Shown: positions 57,900 through 64,000 of the stretch, piece after piece
How positions within the stretch are numbered: the first letter of the stretch is position 1
How the letters are laid out: each line of letters opens with the position of its first letter
Assembly: GCA_038525525.1 (NCBI GenBank)
Contig: JBCBHO010000001.1
Coordinates: 992,001 to 1,056,000, forward strand
Direction of reading: 5' to 3'
Origin: Shimia_B sp038525525
GTDB taxonomy: Bacteria; Pseudomonadota; Alphaproteobacteria; Rhodobacterales; Rhodobacteraceae
Length of the DNA stretch: 64,000 nucleotides
Notes under the pieces: generated by a model
Database searches by the model: none
What the model saw: only the letters and a program-made list of their open reading frames with translations
What the model was told of the DNA's origin: nothing
Translations under genes and position numbers: made by a program

Positions 57900-59450
57900 T
57901 TATCTGTGATCGGTCGCCAGCTCGCGCTCGAGCCACTGCGAATATTGCGAAATGCCGTAGCAGACGACGAAGAAGAGGAGCGCCGCAAAGCCGAACGCCT
58001 CCCAGTAGATCCCCGCCCAGTCGGCGGAACCCAAGATCGGGCCGCGGATCGCGCCCACGAGGTCAAACATCGAGATGACCGAGACGAGCGTGGTATCCTT
58101 GAAGAGGCCCACCGCCACGTTCACGATCCCGGGGATCGAGATCTTCAGAGCCTGCGGCAGGATGATGAGCCGCGTGGCCTGCCCGTAATCGAGGCCCAGG
58201 CTGTCGGCCGCCTCGTACTGCCCGCGCGGCAGTGCCGCGAGGCCGCCGCGGATCACCTCGGCGATATAGGCCGCCGCGAACATCGTGATCATGATGATCA
58301 CGCGCAGCACGAGGTCGATGTTGCTCTCCGGCGGGAAGAAATAGGCCAGCACCACGTTCGCCACGAAGAGCAGCGTGATGAGCGGCACGCCGCGGATGAA
58401 CTCGATGAAGACGACGCAGACGCCCTTGATGAAGGGCAGCGAGGATTGCCGCCCAAGCGCCAAGAGGATGCCCAGCGGGATCGAGAGCGACACGCAGACC
58501 GTGCCGAGGATCATGTTGAGCATGAAGCCCCCGAGATCGCGGGAGGCCACGGCCTCGAGCTCGATCGGGATGATCCCGTTGAGCGCGCCGGCGAGGGGCC
58601 CGGCCACGAAGTTCAGCGCCAAGAAGAGGAAGGCGATGGTCGTGACCGTGGAGAGAAGCAGGCCGCGCTCCGCGCTCTGCCAGACAGCATAGGCGGTGAA
58701 GATGCCCATGGGGATAAAGGTGACCGCCACGAAGGCCGCCATGACGTAGAAGAGGACCGCGCCGATCATGCCGCCCGTGCCGCCGCCCTCGGCAAAGCCG
58801 CTGGCGAGGCCCCAGAGATTGAGCCCGCCCACGGCGAGCCAATACGCAAGGAGCAGGCCGGTCGCGCCGCCCACGACGAGGCCGAGCCCCGACCGCGCGC
58901 CATCGGGAAGGCCGGCGATGACCTTCGGCACGAAGTAGGCCGCGATGAGCAGGCCCAAGATCGCGATCGAGAGCCAGAGGGTCCCGCCCCAGATCAGCCA
59001 ATAGGCGAAGAAGGGGTAGAGTGCGGTGCCGATCAGCGTCTGCCGCGGCACGTATTGCGAGAAGAGCACTGGCACCGCGCAGACGAAGAGCAGAACGAAG
59101 GCCAGAAGCGGCCGCCAATACTGCTCCGACGGATAGGCGATACCAAAGAGCATCTGGTTCCCGCGTTCCTGCAGCACGCTGAAGCAGGCTGCATTCATGC
59201 CCTCGAGGACCTCGCGGCACTCGGCGAGGCTCGACGTGCCGTAGGCGGCGTTGGCGAACCACGGATAGACGCTCACGGCGATCCACACGATGAAGACGAT
59301 CGACAGGATCGTCAGCACCGAGTTGACCACGCCTGAGAAGAGGTTCTCGCGGAGCCATTTCACCGCGCCGGCCTCGCGCGCCGGGGGCGGGGCGGGCTCG
59401 ATGAAGGTCTTGCGGACGAAGCCTACGGATTGGGAATGCGTATCGCTCAT
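57900..59450 (-). CDS. bztC: Glutamate/glutamine/aspartate/asparagine ABC transporter permease BztC
   Basis: A 516-residue inner-membrane permease. About ten hydrophobic helices are seen; the EAA loop is RGGLAALPRGQYEAADSLGLDYGQATRLIILPQAL. It is longer than simple HisQM permeases, with extra N-terminal helices, as expected of Bzt/Aap permeases. A periplasmic loop near residues 74-110 contains Cys in LAECREVLEGMNAACF. Starts 4 bases downstream of bztB. Confidence 0.94.
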   Translation of the reverse strand: MSDTHSQSVGFVRKTFIEPAPPPAREAGAVKWLRENLFSGVVNSVLTILSIVFIVWIAVSVYPWFANAAYGTSSLAECREVLEGMNAACFSVLQERGNQMLFGIAYPSEQYWRPLLAFVLLFVCAVPVLFSQYVPRQTLIGTALYPFFAYWLIWGGTLWLSIAILGLLIAAYFVPKVIAGLPDGARSGLGLVVGGATGLLLAYWLAVGGLNLWGLASGFAEGGGTGGMIGAVLFYVMAAFVAVTFIPMGIFTAYAVWQSAERGLLLSTVTTIAFLFLALNFVAGPLAGALNGIIPIELEAVASRDLGGFMLNMILGTVCVSLSIPLGILLALGRQSSLPFIKGVCVVFIEFIRGVPLITLLFVANVVLAYFFPPESNIDLVLRVIIMITMFAAAYIAEVIRGGLAALPRGQYEAADSLGLDYGQATRLIILPQALKISIPGIVNVAVGLFKDTTLVSVISMFDLVGAIRGPILGSADWAGIYWEAFGFAALLFFVVCYGISQYSQWLERELATDHR

Positions 59451-59454
59451 GGGA

Positions 59455-60693
59455 TCAACGCTCCTTCAGCTTCACGGAGTTGTTGTAGACGTTCATGATC
59501 GCAGAGATCGCGAGGCTCACGAGCAGGTAGAACAGCATCAAAAGCAGGATCGCCTCGATCGCACGGCCCGTCTGGTTGAGGGTGATGCCCCCGAGCGTGC
59601 CGGTGATGTCCATGTAGCCCACGGCGATGGCGAGCGAGGAGTTCTTCGTGATGTTGAGATACTGCGAGATGAGCGGCGGGATGATGACGCGCAGCGCCTG
59701 CGGCAGGATCACGAGGTTCATGATCCGCCCGGGGCGCAGGCCCAGCGCACCGGCGGCCTCGGTCTGACCCTTTGATATGGCCATGATGCCGGCGCGCACG
59801 TTCTCGGCGATGAAGGCGCCGGTATAGATCGCCAGCGCAAACCAGAGCGCGATGAGCGACAGGCGCAGGTGCACCCCGCCCTGGAAGTTGAAGCCGCGCA
59901 GTTCCGGCGTCTCGAGCGAGACCGGGCTGCCGAGCAGGAAGAAGGCCAGCACCGGCGGCACGATCAGGATCGCCAGCGAAGGCCAGCCCGTGGGGAGCAT
60001 CCGCCCGGTATCGTAGAGAAGCTTCTTGGCGTAGCGGCGGTAGACGAAGATGCCCACGAGGCTGAGCACGCACACGATCCAGAAAATCGTGGAGCCAGCC
60101 CCGTTGATGAAGGACGGCGCGTAGACGCCGCGGTTGGTGAAGGCGAAGAGCCCGAGCCACATCTCCGCATCCGGCGTTTCGCCTCGGAAGGCGCGCGGCT
60201 GCGGGAAGGCGTTCGACATCGCCAGGAAAATGATGAGGATCCAGATCAGGACCGGCACGTTGCGGAACGCCTCGACATAGACGCTCATAAGCCGGGCCAC
60301 GATCCAGTTGTTGGAGAGCCGCAAGACACCGGCGACCACGCCGAGGATCGTCGCCGTCACACAGGCGAGGAAGGCCACGATCAGCGTGTTGATCGCACCC
60401 ACGATCGAGGCGCGGGCATGGGTCGATTGCGAGTCGTATTCGATGGGGCGCTGGTTGATGTCGTAGCCCGCGGGTTCCGCGAGGAACGCCCAGGAGATAT
60501 TGAGGCCAGCCTCCTCCAGGTTCGCGATCAGGTTGGACACGAGGTAGCTGATCGACAGGATCAGCAACACGAGCGCGATGAACTGGAACGTGTAGGAGCG
60601 GTAGCGCGTGTCGTTGAGCAGCATGCCCAGCTTGAAGCCCGAGGGGGCTCCGCCACGGCCGCTATCGAGACGCTCTTCGGAAATCGTGGACAT
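59455..60693 (-). CDS. bztB: Glutamate/glutamine/aspartate/asparagine ABC transporter permease BztB
   Basis: A 412-residue permease with about eight helices. EAA loop RAGIMAISKGQTEAAGALGLRPGRIMNLVILPQAL. It begins with a short soluble segment followed by LVLLILSISYLVSNL. It partners BztC. The stem-loop between bztA and bztB probably lowers its expression relative to the binding protein. Confidence 0.94.
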   Translation of the reverse strand: MSTISEERLDSGRGGAPSGFKLGMLLNDTRYRSYTFQFIALVLLILSISYLVSNLIANLEEAGLNISWAFLAEPAGYDINQRPIEYDSQSTHARASIVGAINTLIVAFLACVTATILGVVAGVLRLSNNWIVARLMSVYVEAFRNVPVLIWILIIFLAMSNAFPQPRAFRGETPDAEMWLGLFAFTNRGVYAPSFINGAGSTIFWIVCVLSLVGIFVYRRYAKKLLYDTGRMLPTGWPSLAILIVPPVLAFFLLGSPVSLETPELRGFNFQGGVHLRLSLIALWFALAIYTGAFIAENVRAGIMAISKGQTEAAGALGLRPGRIMNLVILPQALRVIIPPLISQYLNITKNSSLAIAVGYMDITGTLGGITLNQTGRAIEAILLLMLFYLLVSLAISAIMNVYNNSVKLKER

Positions 60694-60770
60694 GGTCGTC
60701 CTCTGCTGGCTGGGGGGCCTCTCCGGCGCTTGTCGCGCTCTGCCAATGCCCCTCGCTTATTCTGGATGTG

Positions 60771-60798
60771 AAAAGGGCGCGGGGTGACCGCGCCCTTT
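60771..60798 (-). terminator. Stem-loop attenuator between bztA and bztB
   Basis: AAAGGGCGCGG (60772-60782) and CCGCGCCCTTT (60788-60798) form a perfect 11-base stem with a 5-base loop, followed on the minus strand by a short T tract at the stem end. It lies 11 bases after the bztA stop, so it would reduce readthrough or stabilise the bztA message. Confidence 0.75.
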
Positions 60799-60809
60799 CC
60801 TGGATGTCC

Positions 60810-61826
60810 TTAACGGAACGGCGGGGAGTACAGCAGGCCGCCATCGGTCCACTGTGCGTTGAGCCCGCGTGCAAGGCCGATATTGGTGGCTTCGCCGATG
60901 TTGTTGTCGAAGATCTCACCGTAGTTGCCTTCAGCCATGATGGCGCGCATGGCCCACTGGCCGTCGAGGCCGAGCATCTCGCCGAGCGTGCCCTCGGAAC
61001 CGAGCAGGCGGTTCACTTCGGGGTTGTCGGTGCCGGCTGCGAGTTCCTCGATGTTCTCGGAGGTCACGCCGAGCTCTTCGGCCGTGATGAGCGCGTTGAG
61101 CGTCCAGCGCACGATGTCACCCCAGTCGTTGTCGCCGTGGCGCACGAGCGGGCCGAGCGGCTCCTTGGAGACCACTTCCGGAAGCACGATGTAGTCGGAC
61201 GGCGTCGGGAAGTTGGCACGCTGCGCGGCGAGCGCGGAGCGGTCCGTGGTGTAGACGTCGCAGGAGCCTGCGAGGAAGAGCTGCACCGCCTCGGAACCGG
61301 TCTCGATCGGGACGGGCTCGTAGGAGATGTTGTTGGAGCGGAAGAAGTCCGCGAGGTTCAGCTCGGTTGTCGTACCCGTCTGGATGCAGACCGTGGCGCC
61401 GTCGAGGTCGGCCGCGGAGGTCACACCGAGATCGGCGGGGACCATGAAGCCCTGACCGTCGTAGTAGTTCACGCCAGTGAATTCGAACTTGAGGTCCACG
61501 TCGCGGGAGAAGGTCCACGTCGTGTTCCGCGCAAGCATGTCGATCTCGCCGGATGCGAGCGCCGTGAAGCGCGTCTTACCGGTGGTCGGCACGAATTCGA
61601 CGGCAGTCGGGTCACCGAGAACTGCTGCGGCAACGGCGCGGCACACGGCCACGTCAAAGCCCTGCCAGACGCCATCCGCGTCCGGCTCGGCGAAACCGGG
61701 GACGCCGGTCGTCACGCCGCAGTTCAAAGTGCCACGGGCTTGCACATCGTCGAGCGTGGCCGCGCTTGCAGCGCCTGCAGCCATGCCGGCGACGGTCAGT
61801 GCGCCCAAAATGACAGATTTTTTCAT
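60810..61826 (-). CDS. bztA: Glutamate/glutamine/aspartate/asparagine periplasmic binding protein
   Basis: A 338-residue substrate-binding protein. Signal peptide MKKSVILGALTVAGMAAGAASA, then GTLNCGVTTGVPGFAEPDADGVWQGFDVAVCRAVAAAVLG and SGEIDMLARNTTWTFSRD, typical of the AapJ/BztA type. The mature form binds acidic amino acids and their amides in the periplasm. First and probably most strongly expressed gene of the operon. Confidence 0.95.
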   Translation of the reverse strand: MKKSVILGALTVAGMAAGAASAATLDDVQARGTLNCGVTTGVPGFAEPDADGVWQGFDVAVCRAVAAAVLGDPTAVEFVPTTGKTRFTALASGEIDMLARNTTWTFSRDVDLKFEFTGVNYYDGQGFMVPADLGVTSAADLDGATVCIQTGTTTELNLADFFRSNNISYEPVPIETGSEAVQLFLAGSCDVYTTDRSALAAQRANFPTPSDYIVLPEVVSKEPLGPLVRHGDNDWGDIVRWTLNALITAEELGVTSENIEELAAGTDNPEVNRLLGSEGTLGEMLGLDGQWAMRAIMAEGNYGEIFDNNIGEATNIGLARGLNAQWTDGGLLYSPPFR

Positions 61827-61922
61827 GTTTACCTCTTCCTGATATCCGACCGGTCTTGGCCGGTTTCATGAAATGCGACGTAGCACGCCGCCCATCGCCA
61901 GCTAGTCTCCCTCCTGGCAATG

Positions 61923-61937
61923 GCCCAAAGTTTGGGC
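61923..61937. promoter_or_regulatory. Palindrome upstream of bztA
   Basis: GCCCAAA-G-TTTGGGC is a perfect 15-base palindrome 97 bases before the bztA start. A shorter inverted repeat, ACCGG-N6-CCGGT at 61849-61864, lies in the probable leader. Either could be a regulator site for the transporter. I could not identify an NtrC or sigma-54 site with confidence. Confidence 0.4.
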
Positions 61938-62125
61938 AAATTCCCCGGCCATCGTCAACAGGCTGGGCCGAAATCGCCGCGTAAATCTCATTTTTTCAGC
62001 ATTGCCTGCAAATCATACAAAGGCTGCCGCTTTGCTGGGCGCTCAAGGCGCGGCCCTGGACAGTCGGTAAGCATCCCTGAACCTACCCGCCATGGATGGA
62101 CGGCCCCGGGCGCGCTTTCTCGGCC

Positions 62126-62839
62126 TCAGCGGGCCGGGCCGGCGAGCTGAAAGAATCGGTGTGCATCGCGGAAAGCGGCCTGCTTGGCCTCCGCGGCCTC
62201 CACAGCTTCCTCGTCGTAGCCCCATTCATCGGCCTGGAAGGTCTCGTCCACACGGCTCGCCTCCCAGAGCGGATCGGGATCCGCCGCCTCGCGCGCCTTC
62301 AGCCCGATCACGAGGGAGCCCGAGAGCATGATGAGATCGTGGAGCCCTGCCAGCGCATAGTCCGATGCTGCCTCGAGCGGCTTTCGCAGTGCCACGAGCG
62401 CCTCGGCGCTCTGTGCAGCGAACATGACGCCTGTCGTCGTCCGGAGCTCGGCCCCAAGCTCCTCCCGCGCCCAGGCGAGGAGCGGGTCCCACGCCGCCAC
62501 CTGCCGCGCCACGAGCTCTTGCGGGCGCTCCGCGCGATAGCAGATCAGGTCGCTCGCGCCGTATTCTGCCAGCGCCTCGATGACTGCCGCGCGCTGCGGC
62601 ACGATCTTCTCGATGACCGAGTTGGCCGCGCGCGTCACCGGCATCGTCCGCGGGTCGATGATCTCCTCCTGAGCGTCCCATTCCGCGGCCACGGCCTCCG
62701 CCATGGCCCGCGTGGGCACCACGAGGAGCGATTTGCCCGGGGTCTTCACCGCGCGCCCGTCGAGCGTCACGGTCAATCCGGCGTCGGCCGTCTCCACCGT
62801 CGCGGCCTTCCAGAAGCGCTTCGCCTGCCATTCGCTCAT
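62126..62839 (-). CDS. ATP12 family F1-ATPase assembly chaperone
   Basis: A 237-residue protein of the ATP12 family, which chaperones the F1 alpha subunit in mitochondria. Visible features: RFWKAATVETADAGLTVTLDGRAVKTPGK at the N-terminus, AAEWDAQEEIIDPRTMPVTRAANSVIEK in the middle and DLICYRAERPQELVARQVAAWDPLLAW. It is restricted largely to alphaproteobacteria and eukaryotes. Start overlaps the HAD gene stop in ATGA. Confidence 0.92.
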   Translation of the reverse strand: MSEWQAKRFWKAATVETADAGLTVTLDGRAVKTPGKSLLVVPTRAMAEAVAAEWDAQEEIIDPRTMPVTRAANSVIEKIVPQRAAVIEALAEYGASDLICYRAERPQELVARQVAAWDPLLAWAREELGAELRTTTGVMFAAQSAEALVALRKPLEAASDYALAGLHDLIMLSGSLVIGLKAREAADPDPLWEASRVDETFQADEWGYDEEAVEAAEAKQAAFRDAHRFFQLAGPAR

Positions 62840-63489
62840 GGGCTCACCTCGTCGATTGCCTGTCTCAGCGCGGCCATGTCGCTCACCACGCGGTCCGCCA
62901 GAGGAGCGAGCCGTTCCGGCGAATGGTAGCCCCAGGTCACCGCCACCGTCGCCATGCCCGCCGCGCGACCCATCTCCATGTCGAACGTCGTGTCCCCCAC
63001 CATGACCCCGGTCTCGAGCCCGGCCTCGCCGAGCGCGGCCAGCGCCATGGAAGGGTGCGGCTTGGAGGGATGGCCGTCCGCATCCTGCCGCGTGATGAAA
63101 AAGCCCGCCAGATCATGGGTTTCCATGACGTGATCGAGCCCTCGCTTCGACTTGCCCGTCGCCACGCCGAGGAGCGTCTCGGGCTCCGCATGGAGCCCGT
63201 GGAGCAGCTGCCGGATACCGGCATAGAGCGGAGAGCCCTGCGCCTCGCCATGGCTGGCGCGCAGGTCCTGGTAGCTTTGCTTGTAGGCCTCCACGAGCGC
63301 CTCCATCGGCCCGCCGGGCGCGAGCGTGGCCATGGCCTGCGGCAGCGAGAGCCCGACGATGGAGAGGGTCTGCGCGCGCGTGGGCGCGGGCAGGTCGAGC
63401 GATCGGAATGCCTCCGTCATCGAGCCCACGATATGCGCTTGGCTGTCCACCAGCGTGCCGTCCACGTCAAAGAGCACAAACCGCATCAC
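62836..63489 (-). CDS. HAD-IA family hydrolase (phosphoglycolate phosphatase-like)
   Basis: A 217-residue HAD phosphatase. Motif I FDVDGTLVDS, motif II in GVATGKSKRG, motif III with Lys in HPSKPHPSM, and motif IV GDTTFDMEMGRAAGM. A helical cap follows motif I. Substrate unknown; similar proteins remove phosphate from small metabolites. It is coupled at both ends by 4-base overlaps: with a pseudouridine synthase upstream and ATP12 downstream. Confidence 0.9.
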   Translation of the reverse strand: MMRFVLFDVDGTLVDSQAHIVGSMTEAFRSLDLPAPTRAQTLSIVGLSLPQAMATLAPGGPMEALVEAYKQSYQDLRASHGEAQGSPLYAGIRQLLHGLHAEPETLLGVATGKSKRGLDHVMETHDLAGFFITRQDADGHPSKPHPSMALAALGEAGLETGVMVGDTTFDMEMGRAAGMATVAVTWGYHSPERLAPLADRVVSDMAALRQAIDEVSP

Positions 63490-64000
63490 TCGAGCGCCTC
63501 GAAAGGGTCGATGGCGGCCTCCGCCGGGTCCCAGCCGAGCTCGGACCAGGTCCGTGCCATGTGCTCGGGGAGCGGGGCGGTGAGATGGAGCTCTGCTCCC
63601 GTCACCGGGTGCTCGAGCGTGAGCGAGCGGGCGTGGAGGTGGAGCTTCTTCGAAAATGCGCCGCCGAGCCCCGCGCCCCAGCCATCGCCGAGGTTCTCCT
63701 GGCCGGAGCCGCCGTATTTGCCATCACCCACGATCGGGTGCCCCAGCGCCGCGATATGGGCGCGGAGCTGGTGGGTGCGCCCTGTCACCGGCACGAGCGC
63801 CATCCAGCAGGCGCGCGTCCCCAGTGCCTCGATGACGGTGAAATCAGTGACCGCGCGCTGCGCGCCCGGCGTCTCGTCGACGGCGTCGGGATGGACGACA
63901 TGCATCTTCTCGCCCTCGCCGCCCGCGCCGTGGCCCGGCGCCTTCACGAGCCCGTACTTGATCGTGCCAGTGCGCGGCGTCGGCACGCCCGCCACTGCGG
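63486..64000 (-). CDS. RluA/RluC family pseudouridine synthase, 5' end beyond the window
   Basis: The C-terminal 171 residues of a large-subunit rRNA or tRNA pseudouridine synthase. It shows MALVPVTGRTHQLRAHIAALGHPIVGDGKYGG, the RluA-family C-terminal signature, and a KLHLHARSLTLEHPVTG motif. The frame runs off the right-hand edge, so the catalytic Asp (HRLDxxTSG) and any S4 domain are not visible. Its stop overlaps the HAD gene start. Confidence 0.9.
   Translation of the reverse strand, partial: AVAGVPTPRTGTIKYGLVKAPGHGAGGEGEKMHVVHPDAVDETPGAQRAVTDFTVIEALGTRACWMALVPVTGRTHQLRAHIAALGHPIVGDGKYGGSGQENLGDGWGAGLGGAFSKKLHLHARSLTLEHPVTGAELHLTAPLPEHMARTWSELGWDPAEAAIDPFEALE

Overview
The window reads as a chromosomal segment of a GC-rich alphaproteobacterium, most likely a member of the Rhodobacteraceae (Roseobacter group). 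The evidence is a MipZ division ATPase, an F0 ATP synthase operon (atpI-B-E-F'-F) separate from any F1 genes, an ATP12 assembly factor, a bztABCD amino-acid transporter, a split YeeE/YedE pair, a GT14-type glycosyltransferase of a kind I associate with this family, and intergenic repeats of a style I associate with this family. I see no phage, insertion sequence, CRISPR array, plasmid gene or replication origin. Gene density is high and most neighbours overlap by 1 to 8 bases.

Layout. 0-5.5 kb: SRP RNA (ffs), a DUF202 protein, an ABC ATPase, a miniature soluble chemoreceptor-like protein and polA. 5.6-9.8 kb: rpiB, two exported or secreted hydrolases, and a coupled rluE / enoyl-CoA hydratase / YdeI-like set. 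9.9-12.8 kb: the classic dnaX-ybaB-recR operon on the minus strand. 13-19.6 kb: an ankyrin protein, a HIT hydrolase, a glycosyltransferase and a sulfotransferase transcribed divergently, an orphan PstB-like ATPase and an unknown protein. 19.6-24.8 kb: a PfkB kinase coupled to nth, a MipA-like porin, an Ada-like alkyltransferase, an OmpA-like lipoprotein and a FadR-type regulator. 24.9-27.5 kb: the F0 operon. 27.6-31.1 kb: three regulator-centred units (ArsR; LysR plus EamA exporter; azoreductase) and a DoxX-like protein.

31.4-38.4 kb is a long translation and secretion operon: ffh, three GNAT acetyltransferases interrupted by two YeeE halves, chorismate mutase, rpsP, a 53-residue ORF, rimM, trmD, then after a 260-base repeat-bearing gap rplS and rpmE, closed by a strong terminator. 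38.4-45.6 kb: a Tat-exported metallo-beta-lactamase-fold protein, DUF2461, mipZ, a double cold-shock protein, tRNA-Arg(ACG), and a minus-strand set of TVP38-like membrane protein, FAD disulfide oxidoreductase and sensor kinase whose 3' end lies inside the tRNA. 46-56 kb: rpmH-rnpA-yidD, small ORFs, ttcA, an EAL protein, yidC, MOSC, yihA and argB, with DUF3833 and SDR genes on the opposite strand. 57-61.8 kb: bztABCD. 62.1-64 kb: ATP12, a HAD phosphatase and a pseudouridine synthase cut by the window edge.

Several parts belong together although they lie apart: ffs and ffh form the signal recognition particle; YidC, YidD and Ffh act in membrane-protein insertion; the F0 genes and ATP12 both serve ATP synthase. 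The most curious points are the sensor-kinase/tRNA overlap, the orphan PstB behind two FNR-like palindromes, the GNAT/YeeE insertion inside the ffh-trmD operon, two kinds of dispersed intergenic hairpin repeat, and a set of tiny ORFs between yidD and ttcA.
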